Source: Paenibacillus chitinolyticus NBRC 15660 (GTDB lineage: Bacteria > Bacillota > Bacilli > Paenibacillales > NBRC-103111). From it: a DNA stretch of 64,000 nucleotides. The translations under genes were made by a program, and so were the position numbers. The notes below the pieces were generated by a model. That model saw only the letters and a program-made list of their open reading frames with translations, was not told where the DNA came from and did not search any database. Each line of letters begins with the position of its first letter. The stretch's first letter is position 1. Shown piece after piece: positions 26,913 through 36,802 of the stretch. The DNA lies in contig NZ_BBJT01000014.1 of assembly GCF_000739915.1 (NCBI RefSeq), positions 62,001 through 126,000 of the forward strand. Reading direction: 5' to 3'.

Positions 26913-28772
26913 TCAAAGAAGCCCGGTCTCCGCCGCCTTTTCCACGGCTTCTTCCCGGTTGCGCACGCCAAGCTTGGCGTACACCGTGGACGCATAGTTC
27001 CGGACCGTTCCGTCCGACAAGTACAGCTTGGAAGCGATGGACTTGTAGCGGAGCCCTTTGGACAGCATCCGCAAAATCTCGATTTCGCGCGGAGTCAGCT
27101 CGTAGCCCTCTCCGGCAGGGGCCGCCGTCTCCGGCCGTCCGGCCGTTTCCGCCGGCCCGGAAGTACCGGTGGCGCCACCCCGCCCCGAAGCTTTGGCCGC
27201 TTCCCCCAGCTCGCCGAACAGCTTCGTCGAGAGATCCTGCGCGATCATCGTGCCGCCCTGATGCACGAGACGAATCGTCTCGGCCAGCTCCTTCGGCTCG
27301 ATCGATTTGAGCAGATAGCCGTCCGCGCCGCTGCGCAGCACTTCCAGCGCTTTGTCCGGCGCCTGGAAAGTCGTCAGGATGACGACCCGGACATGCGGCC
27401 ATTTCTGCTTGATCGTCCGTGTAGCCGCAGTGCCGTCCATGTTCGGCATATCCAGATCCATCAGCACCAGATCGGGCTCCAGCTCCGCACAGAGCTCCAC
27501 CGCCTGCTCGCCGTCTCCGGCAAGTCCCGCAACGGTCATATCCTTCTGTCCCTGCAGCAGGGTCCGGAGGCTTTCGCGGATGAACGCCTGATCGTCGGCG
27601 ATCAGCAGGCGGATCACTTCGCCTCCCGGCTCCGCCTGGCGCGGCAGGGTGCACGTCACGGTCGTTCCCACGCCCTTCTCCGAATAGACGGAGACCTGCC
27701 CCTGCAGGCTTGCGGCCCGCTCCTTCATCGCCTTCAGGCCGAAGCCCTCCGACAGAGACTCGCTGCCCTCGCCGTTATCCCGCACTTCCAGCCGGGTCTG
27801 CCGGGGCTCGAACTGCAGCGTCGCTTGAATCTCCGCTGCCCTGCCGTGCCGCACCGCATTCGTGAGCGCTTCCTGCAGACAGCGGTAGAAGGTCATCTTC
27901 GCCTGCTGCGGCAGGGCAGTTTCCTCCCCGAGCACCCGCAGGCTTACGGTCACCCCCGCACTGGCCTCGAATTCGCGTGCCAGTTGCTCCAGCGCCTGCC
28001 GGAGAGAGGACATCTCCTCCGAGGCGCCCATTCCGTGCAGGAAGTCCCGCACTTCTCCCATGCTTTTGCGCGTTACGGCCAGGAGGGCCTCCAGCTTATG
28101 CTCACCCTCCTCCGTCGAGATATCCGGGCGCAGCGTTTCCAATCCCATTATGAGCGAAGTGTACGAATGCCCCATCGTGTCGTGCAAATCCTTGGCGAGC
28201 CGGTTCCGTTCTTCAAGCAGGGTGACTCGCTCCACTTGGGACATGTACTGCTCCAGAACGCTGTTCTGGCTGCGGATAATTTCATTTTGCCGGTAATTCA
28301 CCATCAACAAATTGAAGGCGTATCCGATCGCATAAGCCAGCCCGATTTGAGACATCATTTCCCAAAACGGCTTCGCTGGTTCGGATAATTGAACCATCAC
28401 TAGAGGCACCACCAGAACGGCCGCCGGACCCGTCCAGCGGTACGTTTTCTCCACATTGTTGGCTGCGATCAGGGCGGCGGGCACAAGAAAGGTTAAATAA
28501 GCTTCGGGAAATAACGAAGTTAAATAAACACTGACTCCTCCGGATAAAATCAGCTCGGGAACGGCATAAGCCTTCGTGTTCACCTGCAGCAAGATCCATG
28601 GAATCGAGAAAGCGGAGATTTCCCAGCACAAAACCAGCCACAGGGGAAGGTTTAAATCATTTTGAAATTGCACGGTCGTAATTATGGTGGAGAAAGTGAC
28701 CAAGATACGGATGATAAAGAGAGTCCATTCGTACCAGAACCACTGCTTGACCGCATCGAACATGTCCATCAC
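26913..28772 (-). CDS. fused NarL-type sensor kinase and response regulator
   Basis: One uninterrupted 619-residue frame holds a whole two-component pair. Residues 15-160 carry about five or six membrane segments. Residues 185-255 form a HisKA_3 dimer domain with phospho-acceptor His197 (AKDLHDTMGHS). Residues 290-375 form the ATPase (EALTNAVRHG, DNGEG, GFGLKAMKERA). Residues 386-505 form the receiver (IADDQ; Asp439 in LMDLDMP; Lys in YLLKS). After a Gly/Ala/Pro-rich linker comes a LuxR-type helix-turn-helix (about 555-615). In known Bacillus pairs these are separate, often overlapping genes. Here no stop divides them, but a GTG at codon 386 with GGGAGG upstream could also start a free regulator. 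It lies 72 nt after a sensor-domain membrane gene. The signal is unknown. Confidence 0.85.
   Translation of the reverse strand: MMDMFDAVKQWFWYEWTLFIIRILVTFSTIITTVQFQNDLNLPLWLVLCWEISAFSIPWILLQVNTKAYAVPELILSGGVSVYLTSLFPEAYLTFLVPAALIAANNVEKTYRWTGPAAVLVVPLVMVQLSEPAKPFWEMMSQIGLAYAIGYAFNLLMVNYRQNEIIRSQNSVLEQYMSQVERVTLLEERNRLAKDLHDTMGHSYTSLIMGLETLRPDISTEEGEHKLEALLAVTRKSMGEVRDFLHGMGASEEMSSLRQALEQLAREFEASAGVTVSLRVLGEETALPQQAKMTFYRCLQEALTNAVRHGRAAEIQATLQFEPRQTRLEVRDNGEGSESLSEGFGLKAMKERAASLQGQVSVYSEKGVGTTVTCTLPRQAEPGGEVIRLLIADDQAFIRESLRTLLQGQKDMTVAGLAGDGEQAVELCAELEPDLVLMDLDMPNMDGTAATRTIKQKWPHVRVVILTTFQAPDKALEVLRSGADGYLLKSIEPKELAETIRLVHQGGTMIAQDLSTKLFGELGEAAKASGRGGATGTSGPAETAGRPETAAPAGEGYELTPREIEILRMLSKGLRYKSIASKLYLSDGTVRNYASTVYAKLGVRNREEAVEKAAETGLL
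27615..27627 (-). promoter_or_regulatory. internal ribosome site and GTG inside the kinase-regulator gene
   Basis: GGGAGG (27622-27627) precedes GTG (27615-27617) by four bases, exactly where the receiver domain begins (VIRLLIADDQ). Translation from here would give a normal 234-residue NarL-type regulator. Confidence 0.5.
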
Positions 28773-28844
28773 CTCTTTGTCTGGCTGCCTGGCTTGCCGC
28801 CCGTTCGTACTTGTCCTTACTATGCCACGGCAAGCTGCGGCTGT

Positions 28845-29432
28845 CTACGTGTGAAGCCGTTCGAACATCTGCCGAATGTAGCGCCCGACCAACAACGCCG
28901 AGCTCCGTCCGAGTTTTGCCCCTGCATAAGCGAGCAGAACGCCCCCGGCCATCACGAAGAGAGATTTCACAAACGTGTCCACCCGAATCCCCGCAAAGTA
29001 GATATCCAGGTAGGGAACCGCAAGCGGAACCAGAATGAAGATAACAGGCGCGATGTAGCACAGCACGGCTAAAAGGAGGGCAAGCAGGCCAAGCGGGAAT
29101 TTCAGCATCAGCCAGCCGATGATCGTCCAGTTCCGGCGGTCCGTAAGCTCTTCTTTCGCCTGCTGCCACAGGGAACCTTCCTTTATTGCCGGCTCCCCGT
29201 AAGGCTCGATGGAAAGATCCGTATAGATTTTGGTTTGAATTCTTTCATATCGGGCAAACGTGCGCGTGCTGCGCATAACGTAGGTAATCATCGGCAGCCC
29301 GATTAAGGTAAAAGCCATGCTTAAGCTGAATACCAGGCTGACTAAATAGAAGCAAAAGTAAAACACGCCCGTAGCAAAAGTAAGCAGTAAGAAGTAAAAC
29401 GTCTGCAAACTTTGCACCATCTCTTTTTTCAT
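28845..29432 (-). CDS. sensor-domain membrane protein (PF13796-like)
   Basis: A 195-residue membrane protein with two pairs of hydrophobic segments (about 10-50 and 105-165). Between them lies a soluble part with RYERIQTKIY and DRRNWTIIGWLMLKFPLGL. This layout matches the stand-alone sensor domain often fused to the N-terminus of DesK/NarL-type kinases in actinobacteria. Here it is a separate gene 72 nt upstream of the fused kinase-regulator on the same strand. That suggests it senses or modulates the signal for that kinase. ATG 29432 is chosen because AGAGGAT lies upstream; the open frame reaches 29537. The family assignment is from memory. Confidence 0.7.
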   Translation of the reverse strand: MKKEMVQSLQTFYFLLLTFATGVFYFCFYLVSLVFSLSMAFTLIGLPMITYVMRSTRTFARYERIQTKIYTDLSIEPYGEPAIKEGSLWQQAKEELTDRRNWTIIGWLMLKFPLGLLALLLAVLCYIAPVIFILVPLAVPYLDIYFAGIRVDTFVKSLFVMAGGVLLAYAGAKLGRSSALLVGRYIRQMFERLHT

Positions 29433-29662
29433 GGAATCTCGATCCTCTCTTGTTCGTTCTCTTGATTTCGTTGTGCACTGTGCCTCTCTGGTTGCTTGTA
29501 TCCTAAACCGCCTGCTGTCAGGTGCGCCAGTGAGCAAATGTCATATGACATTCCAGGCACGACAAATACCGGCCCATGACGGAAGTCCACTGGCCGGCGT
29601 GACGTGAGGTCTGCGATGCTGCGGATAACACGGAAGGAGACACCGTTTGTAAGCGGCACTCC

Positions 29663-29962
29663 TTGCCTGAACCCAAGCACACAACGATCACACAAAGAAC
29701 GATGCGCAAGAAGGAAAATGAACCTTTTAAAAAAAACATACGCCACGCAAGTCTTGCCCGACTCGTCTCGTCCCGTCTAGTCTGTCTTTACGGCTTATAC
29801 ACCGAACACGCCGACTACCCGGACATCACGACTTACTTAGGCCCTGAAGTGTACGAGGAATTCATGGAGCACTATTCCCCCTGCCGAGAAAGAGCCCGAG
29901 AAGCCGCTGTTCTGCTGGATAAAACGTTCGGCTGCCATACGCTGCCGCTTAAGGTGCAGTAA
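29663..29962 (+). CDS. doubtful small ORF, 99 residues or less
   Basis: Not recognised and uncertain. It starts with TTG, or with ATG at codon 14, and lacks a good ribosome site. The second half (about residues 43-99) has normal protein composition, including YLGPEVYEEFMEHYSPC and AVLLDKTFGCH. It could be the tail of a decayed gene. Its last 14 nt overlap the end of the minus-strand gene at 29949. The rest of 29433-29662 shows no gene. Confidence 0.3.
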   Translation: MPEPKHTTITQRTMRKKENEPFKKNIRHASLARLVSSRLVCLYGLYTEHADYPDITTYLGPEVYEEFMEHYSPCRERAREAAVLLDKTFGCHTLPLKVQ

Positions 29963-30644
29963 ACCCTCGGCTGGAACCGACGTCCAGCCCGCCGAACCAA
30001 ACCGAGGCCGAGACGGACGAGCCGGGAGGAGCATGGAGCCGCTTTTTCTTGAAAAAGCCGCCCTGCTCCTCTTTTTGCGCCCATTCCGGCGGAACCAGCA
30101 GCTCAACGCCTCCGAAAGCGCAGCGGACCCCGACTCGCTCGGTTCCCAGCAGGCGGGACCAGCGCAAGGTGGAGCTGCCCAGCCCGATCCGGATGTCCGC
30201 CTCGCCCGGCAGGCCGGCCAGAGACACGTCGCCGCAGCGAAGCCGGACTCGGACGCGGTCCGATCCGGTGTAACCGGAAACCTCGCCGGAGAAACCTTTC
30301 ACGCTGAGCGGACCGTATCCGCCGTTAAGGCTGACCACTCCCGCGAGAAAAGTCAGATCCACGGCGGTGTCTTCCGGCAGATGGATGTCGATGCGCAGCC
30401 GTTCTTTCTGGCCGTGTCTCAAGTACGCGGGAAGATTGCGCCCTTTAAGGACAAGGCGGTCTCCCTCCCTTGCCGTGTATGCGGGAAACAGGTGGTACTC
30501 TCCCGACAGCTTCACATACGCTTCTTCTCCGGCGTCGAAGTGCAGGTGGAGGTTCCCGAGAACAGGCATATCCAACTCCAAAAACTTTAATCCGGCGGAC
30601 GGTACCGCTTTAAAGTCCGTCCCGCTCCTATCGGTCCTGATCAT
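29949..30644 (-). CDS. beta-rich protein of unknown function, LiaF/DUF4097-like layout
   Basis: A 231-residue protein with no signal peptide or membrane segment. ATG 30644 has AAGGAAG eight bases upstream; the frame extends further but without a site. From about residue 15 it is a succession of short strands with alternating hydrophobics (LHLHFDAGEEAYVKL, LRIDIHLPEDTAVDLTFLAGVV, VRVRLRCGDVSLAGL, GVRCAFGGVELLVP). This resembles the right-handed beta-helix of DUF4097 and LiaF-type proteins. Similarity to a defined family is not certain. The C-terminus is basic (KKKRLHAPPG). No partner gene is evident. Confidence 0.65.
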   Translation of the reverse strand: MIRTDRSGTDFKAVPSAGLKFLELDMPVLGNLHLHFDAGEEAYVKLSGEYHLFPAYTAREGDRLVLKGRNLPAYLRHGQKERLRIDIHLPEDTAVDLTFLAGVVSLNGGYGPLSVKGFSGEVSGYTGSDRVRVRLRCGDVSLAGLPGEADIRIGLGSSTLRWSRLLGTERVGVRCAFGGVELLVPPEWAQKEEQGGFFKKKRLHAPPGSSVSASVWFGGLDVGSSRGFTAP

Positions 30645-30900
30645 ACCGTCACTTCCTTCCGGTTGCGATGGATAGCCGGTTATATCCGGCAAACGGAGTC
30701 CCCGGCCTTACCGGACTACCGTTTAAATGTCCGTCGTCCAATCTTCCGCCGTCTCCTGCCGTCCTTTGATCTCTCCGGCTCCCCCGTTCATTTTCTTTAT
30801 CTGCCGCTACCCTCATCATACGACTGCTCTCCTCCGTAATCACCGGACGCGGGTTGGAATTTGCTCTCATTCTCCGGCAGGAATTAACTTCCATAAAGAA

Positions 30901-30940
30901 CAAAACCTCCATTTCGCTTCAAGCGAAATGGAGGTTTTTG
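30901..30940 (-). terminator. long perfect hairpin terminator
   Basis: Arms at 30902-30919 and 30921-30938 are perfectly complementary over 18 bp (each contains CCTCCATTTCGCTT or its complement) around a single base. The ends are A- and T-rich on both strands. It would terminate the large secreted-protein gene. I see no gene in 30693-31080. Confidence 0.85.
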
Positions 30941-31006
30941 CGCCAGACGCCGATTTGCTTGTCCAAAATCAACGGCGGTCGGCCGTACCCTTTACAGCCT
31001 TTACAA

Positions 31007-31036
31007 CCTTGCAACCTTGCAGCCTTGCAGCCTTGC
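31007..31036. repeat. short tandem repeat CCTTGCAR
   Basis: Three full 8-bp units (CCTTGCAA, CCTTGCAG, CCTTGCAG) and a partial fourth lie in the 3' flank of the secreted-protein gene. A simple repeat with no evident function. Confidence 0.7.
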
Positions 31037-31080
31037 TTGCAGCCGAACGGCCAGGACAGGAAACAGCCTACCCGTGCAAA

Positions 31081-34000
31081 CTAGCGGGTTACTTTAACCA
31101 CCATTTTCTCGCTGGAGGTAACACCCGAGGCATTTACAAGCTCCGCACGGTACTCATACGTTCCGGGAGCCCGTCCCGTTAGGCTGGTTACTGCGCTCTG
31201 AGCGCCCGGAGTCGATTCTTTCAGCGCTTTCGTTTCGATCAGCTGACCGTTTTCATACAGCCGGTATTCGGAAGCGTTGGTGCCCCACCACATGTTCATC
31301 GTCACCTTGTAGGTGCCGTCGCCGTCCCAGTTGTCCTGGGAAAGAACCGGCTTGCCCGGTGCGGCTTCCGTCACGTTCACGACGAGCGGCGAACTTACAG
31401 TCGTTCCGTAAACGTTGATCAGCTCGGCCGTATACGTGTACGTTCCGTTCGCCTTGCCTTTAATGTCCGTTTTGACCGTCTGTGCTACCGGTGAAGCGTC
31501 CTTCAGCGTCTGCGTGCTAATCAGCACGCCGTTCTCGTACAGCTTGTACACGGAGCCGTTGGCGCCCCACCACATGTTCATCGTCACGGTAAAGCTGCCG
31601 CCTTTGAGGCCGTCATAGCCATTGTTCGAGGACAGCACCGGCTTGCCCGGAACGCCCGTTGCCAAAGGCTTGGCGGACGTAACGGTGACCGCGTCCGACA
31701 CGACGGTGACGCCGTTCAGCGTTACCGAAGCCGTCAGATCCGCGGTTCCTTCGCCGACAGCCGTAAGCCTTCCCTGCGCGTTTACCTTAACCGCCGCTTC
31801 ATTGCTGCTGCGGTAAACGACTTCCGCCACGGTTAAATCGGCTGCGGTGCCGTTGTTCCATGTGCCGCTCACACGAAGATCGGTCGTTTCACCGGGCTTC
31901 AGAACGGTTTTGCCGGAAGTGAGCTCTACCTTGCTAAGCGTCAGGCTCGCCTTTACGTTGAAGCTGAGCGCATCCTCCGCCGTATTGCCGGCAAGGTCTG
32001 TGACACGGTACTGCACGGTATGCGGGCCGACAGCCAGTTCGCCTGCTTTCAACGTCACGCCGGCGGCAATTTCCTTCCCGTCCAGAAGCAGCTTCCGGTC
32101 CGCAATTCCCGATCCCGCATCCGTACTCAGCAGATTGAAGGTTAAGGAATCTTTGTCCGTCACATCGGAGACAGCTTGTCCGTTCAGCGTCAGAGACGCG
32201 GCCGGAGCCGTTTTATCCAGCTTGATGCGGAGGGTTTTAGCTTCCTCCTTATTGCCCGCAGCGTCCGTGGAATAATAACGGACGATGTTCGTCCCCTCGG
32301 TTTCGACGGTGAACGGCTCCGAATAGCCTTTCGCCTCTCCGCCGTTGATATCGTACTGCGTCAGAACGGCAGCCCCTTCGTTATCGCGGGCCGTTAAGGT
32401 GACGGTAACGTTCTTGTTAAACCAGCCCTCCGCGTTGGCCGTTTCCGAAAGAGCGGCTTCCGTTACGGGAGCCGCCGTATCCGCCTGTGCCGTGAAATCG
32501 GACAGTCCTCTCGGCTTCAACTGGAACGCACCTTTGAAAATCGCCGCCACACCGCGGATGTCAACGGTTTGCCCTTCTTTATACGGGAAAGAAGCCAGCG
32601 TAAGCCCCGTGCGCGCGTCTACGCGGATGTGGTTCACCACGTCGCCTTTGACGGCGTCGAACTCAAAGGAACCTTCCGGCACCGCACTTTTGACAGCGCT
32701 GATTGTCACTCCGCTCAGCTCGATGAGCTGTCCCTGGTTGCCTGCTGTCACGGCATCGGCCTTCACAGGCGTAGGAACGGCCGAAGTGCCCGTTTTGGCG
32801 ACTTCGACCGGATCGGTTAATTCCAGTTCCGAATTGTAGACGGCCGTAGAGGCCGTCACCTTCACTACATCCCCGGCGTGAAATCCGCCGAGGTTCTGGT
32901 ACACATAAATACCGCCGGTAGCGTCCTGCAGGTAGAAGGACTGGCCGCCGAAGATGCCCGGCTCTGTCGTAACGACGCCTTCCAGCGTCACCAGAGCTCC
33001 TTCGCCTTTGCCGCGCGCTTCGGCAACAGTGATCTTCGCCGGAATCGGGCCCTGCTCATCCGGCAGCGGCTCGGCCGGCACGTTCGCGATCGACACGGCT
33101 TCCGTCTTCAGGTTGTTGCTGTTCTGACGCAGCCGGAGGTTCGCCGCTCCGGTCGTACCCGGCTTGATGCGTACGGTCAAATCCTTGTAAGCATGGCCCT
33201 TGCTGTCGGATGTGAGGCTGAAAGCCGCGCTGTATCCGTAAGAGGTCGGCCATGTGCCGTCCGCATTCTGCACCTGCGCCACCTGTGTGCCTCCCGTGGC
33301 CAAGTAAACGCCTGCACTGTAACCCGAAACGGTCGTGTTTGCAGGCAGGTTGTCGATGACGACGCGGATCTTGAATTCCGCCGCGTTCGGCAGAGTGGCC
33401 TGACGGACGAAGCTGTACGCCGGATTGGAAGGCACCGTCGTACCGCCGCCGCTGCCGTAGGAGCCGGACTTGAACGTGCCGCGGTCATACCACTTGTAGC
33501 CCGCGTTCGGCGCCGCCCAAGGCTCAGGTTGCGGCTCGGTTGAAGCCGCCGGGGCCTCGAAAGGCAGCAGAGCCGTCGGCTGGTCGAGCTGGAGGCCGCT
33601 TACCTGGGACAGGCTCGTGTAGCTTTCTTTCTTCGCCAGCCAGTTGATCGTATTGACGAGCAGCACCCCGTCATTCGCTTCTTTAAAGCCGTCATAGGTC
33701 TTCTTCGTCGCGCCCGTATCCTCGCGCAGATACTTCGGCGTGGCATCCTCGACCGGGGAGGAATCGCCGATGAAGGCCGCTTTCCCCGCGCCCTTCTTGG
33801 CTACGGCCACATAAGGTCCTTCCGCCACTCCGCCGCCGTTGTAGACGCCTTGATCGACCGCGTTAGCCCAAGCCGCTTTCGTCTGCGGCAGATACACGAT
33901 GCCCTTCGCCTTGGCTGGATCGATGATAGCCAGCGTGGAGCCGGCGTGCATCGCCACCGAGGATACGCCCTTCGTGATGCCGAAGGCCTGTTCCGGAGCT

Positions 34001-34650
34001 ACAATGTTGTTGGCGGTGATATCGCCGAGCGCATTATAGCGGAAACGGACGCCGAACTGCGAGCCGAGCCAGTCGGAACTGACTACACCCTGCATAGCCT
34101 CCGAGCCCGCTTCGTCCGCGCTCATGCCTTTCGCCGGATTGTCCCAAGCGCCGCGGCGGTAACCGTTAAATACTTCCGATCCGTCCCAGCGGTTCTTGTT
34201 GCGGTCCGCGTTGTAGTGGTCGCCGATGAAGAAGATGCTTCCGCCGCTTTCCACATAGGCCGTCATGGCCGCTTGCTCGCTTGCCTTGTATGGAATATTC
34301 GCTTCCGCGACTACAAAAACATCGTATCCGCTTAAATCAGCCAGCGTGATCGGAGTCGTCTTGCGGAGTTCCTTCACATAGTAGCCGTTATTCGCCAAAG
34401 CATTACCGAAATCGGAGAACCCGCCGTCGATGACCCAATCCGCGGCTCCCGCCGTCTGAGCGTGGGTGTTGTCGAAAAGCACCTTTTTGCCCGCGTTCTC
34501 ATTGACGACTTTCGCTTCAATATAGGGTGCCGGATCGGCCGGCCCTTCCGCCTTCACCTGCCAACCATCGGTCAATACTTGCACGGAAAGCGCCGCGGAT
34601 AGGGCGAGTGAAGCCTTGAAAACCTTCCACCCTGGCAATCTCTTCTTCAT
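31081..34650 (-). CDS. secreted multidomain protein with OB-fold, Ig-like and Fn3-like domains
   Basis: A 1189-residue exported protein, not a recognised enzyme. Order: signal peptide (1-34); an alpha/beta domain with a glutamine-amidotransferase-like look (about 50-350: [51 protein letters not shown]); a linker; a beta domain (385-525); an OB-fold region (about 540-735) like that of Bacillus YhcR; an OmpL47-type Ig repeat (about 745-830: [16 protein letters not shown]); another Ig-like segment; a Big_2-like domain (about 925-1010); and two chitinase-type Fn3-like repeats sharing TMNMWWG (about 1015-1189). YhcR is a sugar-nonspecific nuclease, but its catalytic domains are absent here. Polysaccharide or surface binding is inferred from the C-terminal repeats. 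Confidence 0.75.
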   Translation of the reverse strand: MKKRLPGWKVFKASLALSAALSVQVLTDGWQVKAEGPADPAPYIEAKVVNENAGKKVLFDNTHAQTAGAADWVIDGGFSDFGNALANNGYYVKELRKTTPITLADLSGYDVFVVAEANIPYKASEQAAMTAYVESGGSIFFIGDHYNADRNKNRWDGSEVFNGYRRGAWDNPAKGMSADEAGSEAMQGVVSSDWLGSQFGVRFRYNALGDITANNIVAPEQAFGITKGVSSVAMHAGSTLAIIDPAKAKGIVYLPQTKAAWANAVDQGVYNGGGVAEGPYVAVAKKGAGKAAFIGDSSPVEDATPKYLREDTGATKKTYDGFKEANDGVLLVNTINWLAKKESYTSLSQVSGLQLDQPTALLPFEAPAASTEPQPEPWAAPNAGYKWYDRGTFKSGSYGSGGGTTVPSNPAYSFVRQATLPNAAEFKIRVVIDNLPANTTVSGYSAGVYLATGGTQVAQVQNADGTWPTSYGYSAAFSLTSDSKGHAYKDLTVRIKPGTTGAANLRLRQNSNNLKTEAVSIANVPAEPLPDEQGPIPAKITVAEARGKGEGALVTLEGVVTTEPGIFGGQSFYLQDATGGIYVYQNLGGFHAGDVVKVTASTAVYNSELELTDPVEVAKTGTSAVPTPVKADAVTAGNQGQLIELSGVTISAVKSAVPEGSFEFDAVKGDVVNHIRVDARTGLTLASFPYKEGQTVDIRGVAAIFKGAFQLKPRGLSDFTAQADTAAPVTEAALSETANAEGWFNKNVTVTLTARDNEGAAVLTQYDINGGEAKGYSEPFTVETEGTNIVRYYSTDAAGNKEEAKTLRIKLDKTAPAASLTLNGQAVSDVTDKDSLTFNLLSTDAGSGIADRKLLLDGKEIAAGVTLKAGELAVGPHTVQYRVTDLAGNTAEDALSFNVKASLTLSKVELTSGKTVLKPGETTDLRVSGTWNNGTAADLTVAEVVYRSSNEAAVKVNAQGRLTAVGEGTADLTASVTLNGVTVVSDAVTVTSAKPLATGVPGKPVLSSNNGYDGLKGGSFTVTMNMWWGANGSVYKLYENGVLISTQTLKDASPVAQTVKTDIKGKANGTYTYTAELINVYGTTVSSPLVVNVTEAAPGKPVLSQDNWDGDGTYKVTMNMWWGTNASEYRLYENGQLIETKALKESTPGAQSAVTSLTGRAPGTYEYRAELVNASGVTSSEKMVVKVTR

Positions 34651-34818
34651 GAATTTCCTCCTTTATGCTGGAAGCTAGTTAAACTTTCGACCTCATTCTA
34701 CCATGGATAAGTTAGGAGAAGTGGTATTTTTTTGTAAAGATAAAACGCTTTCGTTACACTTTCTTTCACGGGCCCATAGAGACTTTTACAGCCTTACAGC
34801 CCCCTGCTTCTCCGCAGA

Positions 34819-34851
34819 AAAACGGCCGTCAGCCCTGGGTTGGCGGCCGTA
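34819..34851 (-). terminator. terminator of the beta-amylase gene
   Basis: On the minus strand ACGGCCGCCA/TGACGGCCGT, with one mismatch, is followed by T5. It lies about 70 bases after the stop codon and before the start of the secreted-protein gene. Confidence 0.75.
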
Positions 34852-34919
34852 CAAAGAAAAAATCCGGCGGGCGGTTCCCTTCCGCATCTGCATCTGCTTG
34901 CGGTACGCGCGGGAAGAAG

Positions 34920-36593
34920 TTACGCGGGCCCTCCGGCTTTAACAATCCCTGCCGCTCCTCCCGTTCCGGGCGTGTAGGTGGAAATGCCGGTGCCGAAGAA
35001 ATAGTTGTTCATGCTGTTGCTGTCCCAATTGTTGTTCCCGTCGTTAAAAGCCGCTTCCAATTGGGTGGCCGCGCCGATATTGACCGTTATTTTGGCATAG
35101 CCGCTAATTTCGGAATCGGCCATTTTTACGCCCGGTACGGCTGTCCAGGTCCCTCCTGCGGGACGGTAATGGATGTAAGGGCTCGAGTAACCTTTCTTGT
35201 AGTACACGGTTGCGGTATTGTTCGTGCCGCCGGAACCCGTTCCCGCATGGCTGATGACATACTTCTTAAAGTTCGCCATCTCACCGGTTGCGGAACCGTC
35301 CGCATTCACGACGTTGGCGAGACGAAGAAGCGTAAAGCCGCTGAATCCGAAGCGGGTCAGCTTTTCCTCGATCTTCTGGAACGCGGCCGTTCCCGAAGCC
35401 GGAAGCGCATTTTCCCCGTTGAGACGGACGCCTTTGGCGCTCGCAATACCTGCGACGGTATCGACAAGTGTGGAAGGCAGGGAGTAATTCGGCGCGCTTC
35501 CGCTGTCGGACATCTCCAGGCAGGTGAACGTCAAATCCAAATTGCTGTCTTTGAACTTCTGCAGCAGACGGTTGTAATCGTAATACCCGGCAGCATGCTC
35601 CGCACTGTGCGGCATGGACGGATTCGTCATCTGCCAGTGGACGCCGGATACTTTGGCTCCGATCGGCACGCCGAACACGGAATCGAAATTTTTGTGTGCG
35701 GCGCTGCCGATTACACCCAGATGATTTTCCAGCACACTTTGGTACCAGGACAGAAAGTCTTTTCCGTAAGCGGTCTTGTAGCCTCCGTTCGTGTAGAAAC
35801 CGTCTCCGTCATTGGGTGGACTGATCTGATCGACCGAAGTCAGGCTCAGGCCCCATGCGCTGTTGATTCCGCTGAGCGATCCGTATTTGGCCGTCATGGC
35901 CGTCCGGAACGCCTGCTTCGCGGTATCGGTGTATACCTGGAACTTGCCGCGGGACGGGTAGCTCCATCCGGCCGCCGGATAATACGAAGGATACCTCAGT
36001 TCTCCCGCCGGTCCCCCGCTCAGATAAATCTTCGGAATAATATCCTTATAGGAAGCGAAATTAGCCGCAAAGGAAGCGTAAAGCTCGCTGTATTGAGTGC
36101 CCAGCCCGCTCCAGAAAGGCGACACGGCTTCGTTGTTCATATAGCCGGTTTCGCTCTTGAACTGCATCTGATCCGCCGTCCCTTTGGCCCACAGCCAGTT
36201 CGGCAGCGGAATGTTGCAATCGTCCCCGACATTACCGCCGCATCTGTGCGTGGACAGAATCGGGACCCACTTCAGCCCCGCTTCCCGCACGGCGCCCGCA
36301 TACGTCTTGTAATAACTCCAGTCGAATTGGTTATCGCCCGCGCTTTCTACCATTCCCCACCAGACATCGGTCGTGACGGCGTATACTCCGTTGTTTTTAA
36401 GCGTGCGAAGCTGGTTCTTGAAAGCGTTCCAGTCCGTAACCTTCGTCAGCGGCCCCATCACCGATGCTTGAAAATCACCGGCAACCGCAGCACCGGCCTT
36501 GACTGGTCCCCAGCCGAACATGGTCGTCAGTACCAGAATAAAACCGAGCAGCTGCAAGGCCGCTTTTTTCAAGCTTTTGTTCGTCAAACTCAT
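34920..36593 (-). CDS. secreted beta-amylase, GH14 with C-terminal starch-binding module
   Basis: A 557-residue exo-acting amylase that releases maltose from starch ends. ATG 36593 is chosen because AAGGAAGG lies nine bases upstream. Signal peptide about 1-35. The GH14 barrel shows the catalytic acid Glu198 in GGPAGELRYPSY and base Glu394 in LNGENAL. A CBM25-like module follows a short linker (about 455-540: TVYYKKGYSSPYIHYRP, LEAAFNDGNNNWDSN). It has its own terminator. A perfect cre site over the start of transcription indicates glucose repression through CcpA. Confidence 0.93.
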   Translation of the reverse strand: MSLTNKSLKKAALQLLGFILVLTTMFGWGPVKAGAAVAGDFQASVMGPLTKVTDWNAFKNQLRTLKNNGVYAVTTDVWWGMVESAGDNQFDWSYYKTYAGAVREAGLKWVPILSTHRCGGNVGDDCNIPLPNWLWAKGTADQMQFKSETGYMNNEAVSPFWSGLGTQYSELYASFAANFASYKDIIPKIYLSGGPAGELRYPSYYPAAGWSYPSRGKFQVYTDTAKQAFRTAMTAKYGSLSGINSAWGLSLTSVDQISPPNDGDGFYTNGGYKTAYGKDFLSWYQSVLENHLGVIGSAAHKNFDSVFGVPIGAKVSGVHWQMTNPSMPHSAEHAAGYYDYNRLLQKFKDSNLDLTFTCLEMSDSGSAPNYSLPSTLVDTVAGIASAKGVRLNGENALPASGTAAFQKIEEKLTRFGFSGFTLLRLANVVNADGSATGEMANFKKYVISHAGTGSGGTNNTATVYYKKGYSSPYIHYRPAGGTWTAVPGVKMADSEISGYAKITVNIGAATQLEAAFNDGNNNWDSNSMNNYFFGTGISTYTPGTGGAAGIVKAGGPA

Positions 36594-36775
36594 CCCATAC
36601 ACCCTTCCTTTATCAAGCATTTTATCGAGAGCACAAGGGTCCCCGCGCCGCAGCCGGCTGCCTTTTCTCTCTCATTCCCTTGAATCCTTCGTCTTATGTA
36701 GTCCGGTTAAGCAGCGGCATTTCGTATGCGTTGCCTAAAAAAGCACAGTTAGGACGTGACATTTCCCTCCTTAAT

Positions 36776-36802
36776 ATGAAATCGCTTACAAATTGTATTA
36801 TA
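36776..36802 (-). promoter_or_regulatory. beta-amylase promoter with CcpA cre site
   Basis: ATGAAATCGCTTACAA (36776-36791) fits WTGNAANCGNWWNCAW at every position. A minus-strand TATAAT (36797-36802) lies immediately upstream, so the cre covers the expected transcription start, the classic repression position. The -35 box is weak. Confidence 0.75.

Noticed and set aside
26913-28772. Calling the kinase and regulator as two separate genes
   Set aside because: There is no stop codon between them in this sequence. The internal GTG is reported as an alternative start.
35061-36683. 540-residue plus-strand ORF opposite the beta-amylase gene
   Set aside because: Shadow frame. The minus strand encodes a clear GH14 enzyme with signal peptide and catalytic residues.
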